Positions 7,843-18,240 of a stretch of 29,170 nucleotides of DNA are shown here, one piece after another. The position numbers and the translations under genes were made by a program. Origin of the DNA: JBBSEZ01 sp038239195 (GTDB taxonomy: Bacteria > Planctomycetota > Planctomycetia > Gemmatales > Gemmataceae); contig JBBSEZ010000067.1 in assembly GCA_038239195.1 (NCBI GenBank), forward strand, positions 1 to 29,170, read 5' to 3'. How positions within the stretch are numbered: the first letter of the stretch is position 1; every line of letters starts with the position of its first letter. The notes beneath the pieces were generated by a model, which did not search any database, was not told the origin of the DNA, and saw only the letters and a program-made list of their open reading frames with translations.

Positions 7843-9059
7843 CTACGTGCTGACGCGCTCGCCGAAGCGGGCACTCAACCGCTCCTTGGTGGCGGCGGAC
7901 AAGGGGTTGGCCCCCAGACAGAGCGACCGAAGCCCCTCCAGATAGGGGGACTCCGCCAGGACCAGCGCTCCCGCGTCGCCAATCTGGCATTGATCGAGGG
8001 CGAGGTGTTCGAGCTGCCGCAAGGGCTCGCAGTTCGCCAGTTCGCGGGCCCCGGCGTCGCCAACGGGGTTCTCGTCCAGGTGGAGGCGCTTCAGGCGCGG
8101 GAGGGCCAGGTCGTGCAGCGCGCTGGCGATCTCGATGCCCGGCAACTCCCAGCGCCGGAGGTCGAGGTGCTCCAGGCTGGTCAGCGCGCGCGACGACAGC
8201 AGGGCCCGCGCGCTGGCAAGAGTGCCGCCGAGGCTCCCGCCGACCACCCTCCGCCTCCCCAGGGGCAACCGCAGCGCCAGCTCTCGCAACTTCCCAAGGC
8301 GGGCCGACTCCGCGATCGCTCGAAAGCCGTCGTCCCCGAACGCGTTTTGCCCCGCCGAGAGGTTCGTCAAGTTGTCGCACAGCGGCGAATCGACCAGCGC
8401 CGCAATGCCCGCGTCTTCGATCGTGTTCTGGTGGAGGTTCAGCTTGCGCAGGCGACCGAGGGATGCGGCGGCCAGCGCCAGAATGCCCCGGTCCGAGAGC
8501 GAGCAGGCCTCGAACGACAAGGAGGACAGGTTGCCCAGGTGGGGTGAGGCCGCCAGCGCCTGCAACCCTGGGTTGCCCATGCGGCCCCAGTTGAAGTCGA
8601 ACTCGCACAGCAGCTCGAGCGCAGGGGCCCTGGCCACGACCGGGCCCCACTCGCGCCCAACGCCTGGAGCCGCACGCCCGTCACGAAGCCGAACCACTCG
8701 TCGCCCGTCAGCGCCTGGAACGGCTTCCCGCCAAACCGGGCCGCCTTCATCCCCAGCCGCAGAAACCCGCGCTCGAAGCCCCACCCTTCCACGAAGGGGA
8801 GGAGCGGGCCCAGGAACTCTTGGTGCCCGGCGAACGGCTTGTCGCGCATCGGGACGGTCGAGGCCCCGGCGCACTGCTCCCGGATCAGCCGGGCTCGCTG
8901 GGCGCCCAGTGCGTCGCCCTGTTCCTCCAGCCAGTCGGCGACGACCAGGCGCGGGAGGTCGTCGTCCGGGGCGTCCTTGACGGCGCGCAAGAGGGAGAGC
9001 AATTCGGCCGACGGCGCGGGCGGCAGAGGAGCGGCGGGGGCCTTTTTGCGAGGCGGCAT
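7843..9059 (-). pseudogene. TIGR02996 repeat-companion / leucine-rich-repeat protein, frameshifted
   Basis: The gene begins at ATG 9057-9059 (GGAAGA ribosome-binding site). Residues 17-60 are the TIGR02996 domain (LLRAVKDAPDDDLPRLVVADWLEEQGD), a module seen in many paralogues in Gemmata-type planctomycetes, ahead of repeat regions. The reading frame is good to about GFVTGVRLQALG and then turns to noise. The continuation (WGPVVARAPALELLCEFD) is in another frame, so one base has been lost, or two gained, within about 8645-8662. The second part has leucine-rich repeats of the ribonuclease-inhibitor kind (LSSLSFEAC, LRKLNLHQNTIEDAG, LKRLHLDENPVGDAG, LEHLALDQCQIGDAG) to the stop at 7843. Both halves are otherwise undamaged, so a recent mutation or a base-call error is equally likely. 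Last gene of the MoxR/DUF58 run. Confidence 0.75.
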
Positions 9060-9082
9060 GGCGTTCTTCCGTCAGGCCGGCA

Positions 9083-9970
9083 TCAGCCGAGCCGCGAGCG
9101 CTTCTCCAGGTAGGCCGCGAGGAACTGGTCGTAGGGCTCCTTGGTGTTGGCGAGGTTGTAGCTGATGTTGCGCTCGAAGCAGATCGCCTTGAGGTTCTCG
9201 ACGAACTCGTTGATGCGCGTCAGGTAGCGGTTGCGCAGCGACTTCGGGTTGGCGGTCAGCCTTCCCGCCCCTTCCATGTCCTTGAAGCGCGTCAGGCGGT
9301 CGTAGGGGAACGTCAGCTCGGCGTCGTCCATGACGTGGAAGACGAGGACCTCGTGGTTGTAGTGGCGGAAGTGCTGCAGGCCGTTGGCGATCTTCGGCTC
9401 GTCGTCGATGAGGTCGCTGATGAGAATGACCAGCCCGCGCCGCTGGATGCGCTCGGCGACGTCGTTGAGCACCGCCCCGACGTCGGTGTCTTCCTTGCTG
9501 TGGTGGTTATCGAGCAATTCGAGGATTTGATGGAACTGCGTCGGCCGCGCCTTGGGCGGGAGGTACTCGCGCAGCTCCGTGTCGAACAGCACCAGGCCGA
9601 CGGCGTCGTTCTGGCGCAGCATGAGGTAGGAGAGCGCGGCGGCGAGATAGCTCCCGTACTCGAGCTTGCTGATCCCGCCGCTCTTGAAGGCCATCGAGCG
9701 CGAGCAGTCGAGCAACACGTGCGCGCGCAGGTTGGTCTCGTCCTCGAAGAGCTTGACGTGATACTTGTCGGTGCGCGCCAGGATCTTCCAGTCGATGCTG
9801 CGCATGTCGTCGCCGGGCGAGTACGGCCGATGGTCGAGGTACTCGACGGAGAAGCCGTGGTAGGGGCTGCGGTGTCGGCCGGTGAGGAAGCCCTCCACGA
9901 CCTGGCGGGCCACCAGCTCCATGTTGCCGACGCGGGCCAGGCCTTCGGGGTCGAGGTATTTCTGACTCAT
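9083..9970 (-). CDS. DUF58 / von Willebrand A-like protein
   Basis: A 295-residue soluble protein. The DUF58 signature is clear: YHGFSVEYLDHRPYSPGDDMRSIDW at about 37-61, then a VWA-like domain with a MIDAS start D88-x-S90-x-S92 (LLDCSRSM) and the later LVILISDLIDD strand. DUF58 proteins are the standard partners of MoxR ATPases and are thought to act with them in assembling or activating other proteins, probably at the inner membrane. The gene starts 23 bases after the MoxR gene's stop and ends 23 bases before the TIGR02996/LRR gene, with GGGGAG before the ATG. The membrane VWA (BatA/BatB) and TPR genes that often follow in such operons are absent. Confidence 0.92.
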   Translation of the reverse strand: MSQKYLDPEGLARVGNMELVARQVVEGFLTGRHRSPYHGFSVEYLDHRPYSPGDDMRSIDWKILARTDKYHVKLFEDETNLRAHVLLDCSRSMAFKSGGISKLEYGSYLAAALSYLMLRQNDAVGLVLFDTELREYLPPKARPTQFHQILELLDNHHSKEDTDVGAVLNDVAERIQRRGLVILISDLIDDEPKIANGLQHFRHYNHEVLVFHVMDDAELTFPYDRLTRFKDMEGAGRLTANPKSLRNRYLTRINEFVENLKAICFERNISYNLANTKEPYDQFLAAYLEKRSRLG

Positions 9971-9993
9971 GGCGAATGATCTCCCCGGCGAGG

Positions 9994-11022
<1,029 letters not shown>

Positions 11023-11180
11023 GTTGATCTCAGTGCTCGAGCGAGTAGGCGGGCCACAAGGTAGGTGTAGTATAAGGTAGCAGGACGGGAGCAGTCGTCA
11101 AACAAGTTTCGGGCCGTTGCTCCCCGCCTTCGTCCCTCGTTTCCTCAAAAGGCCGGGGCCACTGTCTTACGGAGTGGGCC
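11023..11180. promoter_or_regulatory. Divergent promoter region between moxR-like gene and 11181 gene
   Basis: A 158-base gap between divergent starts. It includes the AT-richer stretch GTAGGTGTAGTATAAGGTAG (about 11060-11079), where TAGTATAAG or, on the opposite strand, CTTATACTAC could serve as a -10 region. GGAG lies before the plus-strand ATG. The assignment of boxes is by eye only. Confidence 0.4.
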
Positions 11181-12608
11181 ATGCGTGCGACCCTCCTTCT
11201 GCTGTTGTTTCCACCCGCGCTGTTCGCGGCCGCGCCCCTTCCATCCGCCGGCGATCTGGTGCGCCGGCTGGGCTCCAACGATTTCCACGAGCGCGAGCGC
11301 GCCGGCCAACAACTCGACGAAACGGGAGCGTGGGCCCTGCCGGCGCTGCGCCCGGCGCTGGCCAGCCGCGACCTCGAAGTGCGCCGTCGCGCGGTCAAAC
11401 TGGTGCGGCGCATCGAGCGGCGCGAGGACCTCCGCCGCGTGCTGCGCCCAACGCGCTTTCGCCTGTCGTACAAGGACGTGGCCCTCGAGGAGGCGCTGGC
11501 CGACCTCTCGCGCCGCGCCGGCTGGGAAGTCCAGGCGGTCGCCGCGCCGCGCGGCCGACGGGTCACGCTCGACACGGGCGAAACGACCTTCTGGGAGGCG
11601 CTGGCGCAGTTCCAGGCCGCGGCCGGGCTGACCGAACAGTGGCCCGAGCAACGGCCGCTCCTGGTCGAGAGCGAAGGCCGGCGCCGCCGCATCGCCTATC
11701 TGGACGAGGCCGCGCTCGCCACGGCGCGCAGGTACGACGGCCCGTTCGTGCTGGAGAACGGCAAGCCGACCGCCCGGCCCACCTGCCAGGTCGGCGCCGT
11801 CCGTCTGCAAATCGCCGGCATCGCCCCCGACGAGGCGCCAGGGAGCTTTGCCCTCAAACTGCGCGTGGACCCCGAGCCGCACCTGGCCTGGCAGGGCTTC
11901 GTCGCGCTGCGCATCCAGAGCGCCCGCGACGATCAGGGCCAGCATCTCGCACACCTCGGCCCCCACTACGCGGAATCGGCGGGCGACGCGGTGAGCGAGC
12001 GCCAGCGCTTCGTCGTCTTCGACGCGCGCACGAAATTGCCGCGCAACCTGGGCCGCCGCGAGCTGACGGTTCGGCTGGGCGGCGCGAAGAAGCCGGCGCG
12101 GCAAGTGCGCGAGTTGCGCGGCGTGCTGTCGGGATGGGTGCGGACGGCCCCGGAGGAACTGGTGAGCGTGCCGGCGGTCCTCGCGTTGGCCGAGAAGTCG
12201 TTCGCGGGCAAGGACGGCACCGTGCTGCGCGTCCTCAAGGTAGGGGGCGACCGCGGCCTGCACGTCCTCGACGTCGAGGTGGTGCCTCCGCCGCTCGTCG
12301 GCGACTTGCTCCCCGCCGGGATGCGCGTCTCGCGCATGCGCCGGAAGTTCGCCCCGGCCCCGGACGAGCCCGTGGCCGTGCAGGATTGCCCGCTGCGCCT
12401 CCTCGACGGGCGCGGCCGGCCGCTGACGCTGGAGAGCGCCACGCGCTCGCTGGGCGACCAGAGCGGCAAAGTGTGGTATCGGCTGCGGTTCGCCCCCGGC
12501 AAGGGGGTGGGGGCGCCCGAGCGCCTCAGCTACGTGGAACGGCGCTCGCTGATGGTCAACTTGCCGTTCGTTTTCAAGGACGTGCCGCTGTCCGGCGCGA
12601 AGCGGTAG
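11181..12608 (+). CDS. Secreted HEAT-like / STN-like protein of unknown function
   Basis: A 475-residue protein. Residues 1-18 are a signal peptide (MRATLLLLLFPPALFAAA). Residues about 24-80 are one to two HEAT-like helical repeats (LVRRLGSNDFHERERAGQQL, then DLEVRRRAVKLVRRI), a module often placed after signal peptides in planctomycete proteins. Residues about 88-148 (RLSYKDVALEEALADLSRRAG, later VTLDTGETTFWEALAQF) resemble the small STN/secretin-N fold. The remaining 320 residues are beta-rich with no family I recognise. GGAG six bases before the ATG supports the start. It is divergent from the MoxR operon; whether it is a client of that system is speculation. Confidence 0.78.
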   Translation: MRATLLLLLFPPALFAAAPLPSAGDLVRRLGSNDFHERERAGQQLDETGAWALPALRPALASRDLEVRRRAVKLVRRIERREDLRRVLRPTRFRLSYKDVALEEALADLSRRAGWEVQAVAAPRGRRVTLDTGETTFWEALAQFQAAAGLTEQWPEQRPLLVESEGRRRRIAYLDEAALATARRYDGPFVLENGKPTARPTCQVGAVRLQIAGIAPDEAPGSFALKLRVDPEPHLAWQGFVALRIQSARDDQGQHLAHLGPHYAESAGDAVSERQRFVVFDARTKLPRNLGRRELTVRLGGAKKPARQVRELRGVLSGWVRTAPEELVSVPAVLALAEKSFAGKDGTVLRVLKVGGDRGLHVLDVEVVPPPLVGDLLPAGMRVSRMRRKFAPAPDEPVAVQDCPLRLLDGRGRPLTLESATRSLGDQSGKVWYRLRFAPGKGVGAPERLSYVERRSLMVNLPFVFKDVPLSGAKR

Positions 12609-12662
12609 GCATCAGAAAAATGAACGGGCAAGCGCCGCGCCGCTCGCCTCGTTCCCAACCTC

Positions 12663-15608
12663 TCACGCCCCCTCGCGCGGCGGTTGCCCCGAGGCCGGCG
12701 CTGCCTTGTACGGTATCCCCTTCTCCATCCACGCCGGCTTCGGCGCCCCCTTGAGGTGGTGGTCGAAGAACTGTTGGAGGCGCACCGTGTAGTCCTTCTG
12801 GTTGGCCCGCCGCCGCAGCCCGTGCGCCTCGCCGGGGTAGTTGAACAGGTACGCCTCCTTGCCCAGCCGGCGCAGCGCCAGGTAATACTCGATCCCCTGA
12901 TACCACGGCACCGCCTCGTCCTTGTCGTTGTGCAGCATCAACAGCGGCGTCTGCACGCGGTCGGCGTGGAACAACGGCGAGTTTTCGAGGAAGCGCATGG
13001 GCCGTTCCCACAGGCTCCCGCCGATGCGGCTCTGCGTCTTCTCGTACTGGAACTGCCTCGGCAGGCCGGTGCCCCAGCGGATGCCCCCATATGCGCTCGT
13101 CATGTTCGAGACGGGCGCCCCGGCGCTGGCGGCCTTGAAGCGCGTCGTCTGCGTGACCAGGTAGGCGATCTGGTAGCCGCCCCAACTGTGCCCCTGGATG
13201 CCGATGGCGCTCTCGTTCACAAACCCCTTGTCCACCACCGCCTGCACGCCGGGCAAGACGCACTTGAGCGCGCTCTGGCCGGGATAGCCGACCGCGTAAG
13301 CGACGTCGGGCATGAACACGAGGTAGCCGTTGCTGGCGTAGTAGGTCGGGTTGATCGACGTGCCCGGGCGCGGATCGACGAAGAAGTGCAGCCGGTCCGA
13401 CAGGCGCTCGTAGACGTAGACCATCAGCGGATACTTCTTTTTCGGGTCGAAGTTCTCCGGCTTGATGAGTACGCCACTCAGCGCCACGCCATCGGCGCTC
13501 TTGAAGCGCACAAGCTCCGATTTGCCCCACAACAGACCGGCCTTGTGCGGGTTGGCGCCCGTCACCTTCTTTAGTTCGCGAAAGCTGCTGTTGGCGATAA
13601 AGAGGTCCGGGAAGTCGTAGAAGGTCGAGACGGTCAGCATCAGCACGTCGGCGTTCTTCGCCTTGACCGGCATGCCGTGGTTGCGCGCCCCGCCCAGCAG
13701 CAGGGCCGGCTCCCCGCCCGCCGAAACGCGGTAGAAGCCGGTGTCGCGCGACCACTCGTTGTCGCCGCGCAGCAGGAGCGGGGCGTCGGCCGGGATGGCC
13801 TTTTCGTTTTGGTCGAGGCGAACGCGGCGGAGGATCGTCTTCGTCTTGCGCCCGTGGCCGCGCGTCAGGTTGACGGCCCCGGTGCCGTCGGCGGCGATTC
13901 GCCAGAGGTCGTAGCGGTCGTAGATCAGGGCGTGCTTGTCGTCGCTCGTCCAGCCGGCCATCCCGTAGGCGGGCGGCGGGCCGGGCGCGTCGTGGTCCTC
14001 GCGGGCGAAGGAGGTCGAGAGCTTGCCGGTGAGGTTGACGACCTTTCCGCCGGGCACCGAGACGCTGAGCCAGTCCTTGCCGTCGTAGGCGAGCACCCAA
14101 CGGCCGCCCGGCGACCAGAGTAGCGGGCCCGACTGCTTCTTCAACAGCGGCTTGCGCGTCTCTTCGCGCAGGTGGATCAGGTAGTAGTCGCTGTAGGCCC
14201 GGTCGTGGCCGACGAGCAGGCGGTGGGGCCGGTCGTCCCAGCCGAGGGCCCAATCGCCGGCCGGGGCGGGCCCCACCTCGGCCATCGTCTCGTCGGCGAG
14301 CTGGCGGCAGGAGCGGTCGCGCAGTTCGAAGACGGCCCGGTAGGTGCGCCGCCGCTCGCCCTCGGCGCGGGCCTTCTGCATCGGCTGGATGAAGTCGTCC
14401 TTCCAGTGCCAGAGCTCGACGGCCACCTTGTCCTCGTCCGGCGTGTCATCGACCTTGGCCTTTGCCTTGGGCGGAACGACGCCGAAGAACAGCCGCCCGC
14501 CGTCGGGGGAGAAACTTGGCGAGCCCTGCTCGCCGATCTCCCAGCCGGGGCGCACGCCCTTGCCGTTGAGGACGAGCTCGTCGGCGAGGGGCGCCCCCTC
14601 CAAGTGGAGGACGGCCGTCGCCACGACGTTGAAGGGCGCGGGGAAGGGGAAGGCCTGCGCCGGCAAGGGCAGGGACAGCGGCGGCATCGGCGTCCTCGTT
14701 CGCGACCAGCGAAAGAGGCGGACGCGCGGGCCCGGGCTGGCCGTCTCGCCGCGATCGTGGACAAACGCGAGCTGCGTCTGCTTCTCGTCCCAGGTGAGGC
14801 GCGAGCCGCGGCCGGGGCCTCGATGGAGCACCAGAGGAGGCGCTTCCCGGCCGGGCGTCACGACGTACGTGCCATTGGCGTCGCCCTTCTTGCTGGCGAC
14901 GGCATAGACGAGGTGCCGGCCGTCCTTGCTCAGGGCGAACTCGGTCACGTCGGCGAAGGTGCGCTCCGCCCCCCCGGCGAGCGGACGCAGCACGAGGTCG
15001 CTGGGAACGGCCTTTGGCGGAGGGCCTGACTTCGGATCGGGCCCGCCTTTCTTGGGGAGCTTGCCGGGCGTGCGCGCGCCGGTGTGGTAGACGAGGAAGG
15101 CGCCGCCCGTTTCGGGCACCTGAAAGTTGCGCACGTTCTCGACGCGCGCGACCTTGCCCGTGGCCAGGTGCAGGATGCCCAGCGCGTCGCGCGGCGCCGG
15201 CGACTTGGCCTTGCGCGCCTTGTCGGCGTCGGCCTTGCTCGGGTAGATGGGGAAGACGACCGCCTTGCCGTCGGGCGTGAACGTGGGGGCCGAGCCGCGC
15301 CCGGCGCCCGCGCCGGGCGTGGTGCGCGCGGCCGCCAGCAGCGGCGGGCCCCGGAAGCCGCGCGGGTGGCGCCACTCCTTGCCGGTGCGCAGGTTGCGGA
15401 CCACGAACGCGCCATCGCCTTCCTGGGGGACGAGGGCGTAGGCGAGATGAGTGCCGTCGGCGGAGAGTTGAGCGCCCTGGATGGAGCGCCAGCTCGCGTA
15501 ATCGGCGTGCGTGAGCGGTCGCTTGGCGGTCTGGGCCTGCGCTGGAGCGCCAAGGCAGAGGCAGAAGAAGAGGAGCGCCGGGGCGCGGAGGCGGGGTCGG
15601 AGGGTCAT
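12663..15608 (-). CDS. Secreted S9-family prolyl oligopeptidase-like peptidase
   Basis: A 981-residue protein with a signal peptide at residues 1-25 (LRAPALLFFCLCLGAPAQAQ). Residues about 35-660 form a propeller-like region with WD/PQQ-like blades. The C-terminal 270 residues are the alpha/beta-hydrolase domain. The catalytic triad is visible: S808 in GHSWGG, D897 in HNDKDEAVPW, and H929 in GEAHGL. The domain order and size (larger than the usual 650-700) match the long exported S9 peptidases common in planctomycetes and Bacteroidetes. I placed the start at ATG 15606-15608, because it begins the signal peptide; an earlier in-frame start adds 58 residues of no coding character that overlap the antitoxin-like gene. 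The ribosome-binding site is weak. It probably degrades peptides in the periplasm. Confidence 0.9.
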   Translation of the reverse strand: MTLRPRLRAPALLFFCLCLGAPAQAQTAKRPLTHADYASWRSIQGAQLSADGTHLAYALVPQEGDGAFVVRNLRTGKEWRHPRGFRGPPLLAAARTTPGAGAGRGSAPTFTPDGKAVVFPIYPSKADADKARKAKSPAPRDALGILHLATGKVARVENVRNFQVPETGGAFLVYHTGARTPGKLPKKGGPDPKSGPPPKAVPSDLVLRPLAGGAERTFADVTEFALSKDGRHLVYAVASKKGDANGTYVVTPGREAPPLVLHRGPGRGSRLTWDEKQTQLAFVHDRGETASPGPRVRLFRWSRTRTPMPPLSLPLPAQAFPFPAPFNVVATAVLHLEGAPLADELVLNGKGVRPGWEIGEQGSPSFSPDGGRLFFGVVPPKAKAKVDDTPDEDKVAVELWHWKDDFIQPMQKARAEGERRRTYRAVFELRDRSCRQLADETMAEVGPAPAGDWALGWDDRPHRLLVGHDRAYSDYYLIHLREETRKPLLKKQSGPLLWSPGGRWVLAYDGKDWLSVSVPGGKVVNLTGKLSTSFAREDHDAPGPPPAYGMAGWTSDDKHALIYDRYDLWRIAADGTGAVNLTRGHGRKTKTILRRVRLDQNEKAIPADAPLLLRGDNEWSRDTGFYRVSAGGEPALLLGGARNHGMPVKAKNADVLMLTVSTFYDFPDLFIANSSFRELKKVTGANPHKAGLLWGKSELVRFKSADGVALSGVLIKPENFDPKKKYPLMVYVYERLSDRLHFFVDPRPGTSINPTYYASNGYLVFMPDVAYAVGYPGQSALKCVLPGVQAVVDKGFVNESAIGIQGHSWGGYQIAYLVTQTTRFKAASAGAPVSNMTSAYGGIRWGTGLPRQFQYEKTQSRIGGSLWERPMRFLENSPLFHADRVQTPLLMLHNDKDEAVPWYQGIEYYLALRRLGKEAYLFNYPGEAHGLRRRANQKDYTVRLQQFFDHHLKGAPKPAWMEKGIPYKAAPASGQPPREGA

Positions 15609-15694
15609 GTCGGTCTCGCAAGAGGTCGAAGGGGGAAAGGCCGCGGCGACAGTGCCGGGAGTGGCCCGTTGCTGCTGCCTTCCGAAGGGCGGCG

Positions 15695-15925
15695 TCACAG
15701 GCGTTCCGTTCGCGGAAGATGTTCGTCGCCACGCGCCAGCCAATCCACCGCATCGAGCGCCCGGTCGCTTCCCGCGTACCACTGCTCGAACTCTTTCTGC
15801 AACTCCGGCGGCACGTCCACCCGAGACGTTTCCGAGAGGACGATTTCCACGCGAGCCCCTTCGGGCAAACTAGCATCCGGGACGATGACCCCGTCTTTCA
15901 CCGTCCCGCCAATGGTTCGCGTCAT
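15695..15925 (-). CDS. Small antitoxin-like protein (DUF104/AbrB-like N-terminus), orphan
   Basis: A 76-residue protein. The N-terminal half (GGTVKDGVIVPDASLPEGARVEIVL) has the 'G-x-V-x-x-G-x-I-x-x-P...L-P-E-G-x-x-V' pattern of small DNA-binding antitoxin-like proteins (AF2212/DUF104 and related). The C-terminal half is an acidic helix (LQKEFEQWYAGSDRALDAVDWL) of the kind that would bind a toxin. GGAGG sits eight bases before the ATG at 15923-15925. No PIN or RelE toxin gene is adjacent: it lies alone between the cytochrome c/DUF1549 gene (29 bases upstream) and the S9 peptidase gene. It may be an orphan regulator or act with a distant toxin. Confidence 0.65.
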   Translation of the reverse strand: MTRTIGGTVKDGVIVPDASLPEGARVEIVLSETSRVDVPPELQKEFEQWYAGSDRALDAVDWLARGDEHLPRTERL

Positions 15926-15954
15926 CGAACTTCCTCCCGCGCCCGGGCGGCGTT

Positions 15955-18240
15955 CTACCCCTTGGTGATCGTCTCATCCAGGTTCAGCAACACGTTCGCC
16001 ACCACCATCCACGCCGCCAGTTCGCCGACGTCGGCCCCCGGCGGCACGCCCCCGCCGCTCGCCGCCAGGGCCCGCGCCGCCGCCACGTCCTTGCGGTACT
16101 TGGCCAAATTGTCCTCGTAGAGCCTCACGAGCAACCCCTTCTCGCGCTCCAACGGGGCCCGCGCCACGCACAGCCGGAAGCCGTGCGCCGCCCGCTCCGC
16201 CGCCCCGCCCTTGACCTCGGTCATCATGCGCCGCGCCAGGCCGGAGGACGCCTCGACGAAGACGCGGTCGTTGAGCGTCGCCAGCGCCTGGAGCGGGGTG
16301 TTGGTGCGCGGCCGGCGCTCGGCGCACACCTCGCGCGACGGCGCGTCGAACGCCATGAACGCCGCGTACGGCGCCGTGCGCCGCCAGAACGTGTACAGGC
16401 CGCGCCGGTGCTGGTCGCCGCCCTTGCTCGTCACCCAGCGGTCGCCGCTGTAGGGGTTGGCCCACACCCCGTCCGGCTGGTAGGGGAAGACGCTTGGCCC
16501 GCCCACCCTGCGCGTCAGCAGCCCGCTCACGGCCAGGGCGTTGTCGCGGATCATCTCGGCGTCCATGCGGAAGCGCGGCCCGCGCGCGAACAGGCGATTG
16601 AACGGGTCGCGGCGGTGCAGCCCCGGCGTCACGCGCGACGACTGCCGGTAGGTCGCCGAGGTGACGATCAGCCGGTGCATCGCCTTCATGCTCCACTTTT
16701 GCCGAACGAACTCGGTCGCCAACCAGTCGAGCAGTTCCGGGTGCGTCGGCAGGTCGCCCTGGGTGCCAAACTCCTCGCTCGTCTCCACCAGCCCCTTGCC
16801 GAAGGTGCGCGCCCAGGTGCGGTTCATCGCCACCCGCGCCGTCAGCGGGTTGTCGTCGTCGATGAGCCAGCGCGCCAGCCCCAGCCGATTGACCGGTGCG
16901 CCTTGCCGCAGGGGGTGCAACTTCCCCGGCACGCCCGCCGTGACCGCCTCGCCCTTGTTCTTGTGGTTGCCGCGGATCAGTACGTGCGTCGCCCGCGGCC
17001 GGGGCAGTTCCTGCATCACCAGCGTCGTCGCCAGCGGCCGGACGCCCGCCAGTTCCTTCTGCAACTTCGCCCGCTGCGGGCCCTTGTCCTTGCCGAGCCC
17101 GGCGATCTCGGCCTGGAGTTGGGCCCGCCGGCGCTCGGCCTCGGGCGCGAAGAGCGACAGCACGGGTTGCAGGCTGCGGCCGGGGTCGGCGGTGTTGTTG
17201 AAGAAGGCGAAGAGGCGGTAGTAGTCCTGCGTCGAAAACGGATCGTATTTGTGGTTGTGGCACTGAGCGCAGCCCAGCGTCGTGCCCATCCACACCTCCA
17301 TCGTCGTACTGACGCGATCGACCACGGCGGCCACCCGAAACTCCTCGTCGTCGGTGCCGCCCTCGGTGTTGGTCATCGTGTTGCGGTGGAAGCCGGTGGC
17401 GATCTTCTGGGCCTGCGTGGCGCCGGGCAGCAGGTCGCCGGCGATCTGTTCGACGGTGAACTGGTCGAACGGCATGTCGGCGTTGAAGGCGCGGATTACC
17501 CAGTCGCGGTACGGCCAGATGGTGCGGCGCTCGTCTTTCTCGTAGCCGTTGGTGTCCGCGTAGCGGGCCGCGTCGAGCCAGGGACGGGCCTGGTGCTCGC
17601 CGTAGTGCGGAGAGGCGAGCAGTCGATCGACGGCGCGCTCGTAGGCCCCGGGGCCCTTGTCGCTCAGGAAGCGCTCGACCTCGCTGGGCATCGGCGGCAG
17701 GCCGGTCAGGTCGAGGCTGGCCCGGCGCAGCAACACCGCCTGCTCGACTTCGGGGCTGGGCTGGCGCCCTTCCCGGTCGAGTCGGGCCAGCACGAAATGG
17801 TCGAGGGCGTTGCGCGGCCAGGCCGGGTTGCTGACTTTCGGAAGGGCCGGGCGGGCCGGCTTGACGTAGGCCCAGTGCTCCTCGTACTTCGCCCCCTGCT
17901 CGATCCAGGCCTTGAGCGTGGCGACCTGTTCGCGCGTCAGAGGATCGCCCTTGGGCGGCATGCGCTCCGACGGGTCCTCCGCCACGATGCGCTCGAGGAG
18001 GGCGCTCTTGCCGCTGTGATTGGGCACGATGGCCTTCGCACCAGAACGCAGCATCTTCAGCGCCGACGGGCGGTTTTGCAGGTCGAGCCCGCCCTTCTTG
18101 AGGTCGGGGCCGTGACACTTGAAGCAGCGGTTGGACAGGATCGGCCGGACGTCGCGGTTGAACTGCACCTCGGGGGCGGCAGGCAGCGCGGCCGGGGCGA
18201 GCAAGGCGAGGGCGAGGGAGACGAATGCGGAGGACTTCAT
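15955..18240 (-). CDS. Planctomycete cytochrome c / DUF1549 / DUF1553 protein
   Basis: A 761-residue protein with a signal peptide at 1-22. PSCyt1 follows at about 24-115 with a haem-binding CFKCH (C39, C42, H43), the 'FNRDVRPILSNRCFKCHG' context and the MPPKGDPL motif. DUF1549 follows at about 140-345 (LRRASLDLTGLPPMPSEV, then LGCAQCHNHKYDPFSTQDYY with a second CxxCH-like motif) and DUF1553 from about 480 (WLIDDDNPLTARVAMNRTWA) to near the end. It is shorter than many family members because the linker between DUF1549 and DUF1553 is short. In planctomycetes the next gene is usually a DUF1501 (sulfatase-like) partner; here it is missing. The start at 18240 was chosen over 18318 because it begins the signal peptide. 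A role in periplasmic redox or polymer metabolism is assumed for the family, not proven. Confidence 0.92.
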   Translation of the reverse strand: MKSSAFVSLALALLAPAALPAAPEVQFNRDVRPILSNRCFKCHGPDLKKGGLDLQNRPSALKMLRSGAKAIVPNHSGKSALLERIVAEDPSERMPPKGDPLTREQVATLKAWIEQGAKYEEHWAYVKPARPALPKVSNPAWPRNALDHFVLARLDREGRQPSPEVEQAVLLRRASLDLTGLPPMPSEVERFLSDKGPGAYERAVDRLLASPHYGEHQARPWLDAARYADTNGYEKDERRTIWPYRDWVIRAFNADMPFDQFTVEQIAGDLLPGATQAQKIATGFHRNTMTNTEGGTDDEEFRVAAVVDRVSTTMEVWMGTTLGCAQCHNHKYDPFSTQDYYRLFAFFNNTADPGRSLQPVLSLFAPEAERRRAQLQAEIAGLGKDKGPQRAKLQKELAGVRPLATTLVMQELPRPRATHVLIRGNHKNKGEAVTAGVPGKLHPLRQGAPVNRLGLARWLIDDDNPLTARVAMNRTWARTFGKGLVETSEEFGTQGDLPTHPELLDWLATEFVRQKWSMKAMHRLIVTSATYRQSSRVTPGLHRRDPFNRLFARGPRFRMDAEMIRDNALAVSGLLTRRVGGPSVFPYQPDGVWANPYSGDRWVTSKGGDQHRRGLYTFWRRTAPYAAFMAFDAPSREVCAERRPRTNTPLQALATLNDRVFVEASSGLARRMMTEVKGGAAERAAHGFRLCVARAPLEREKGLLVRLYEDNLAKYRKDVAAARALAASGGGVPPGADVGELAAWMVVANVLLNLDETITKG

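Noticed and set aside
15695..15925. Full toxin-antitoxin pair around the antitoxin-like gene
   Set aside because: No PIN, RelE, or other toxin-sized open frame lies on the same strand on either side; only the antitoxin-like half is present.
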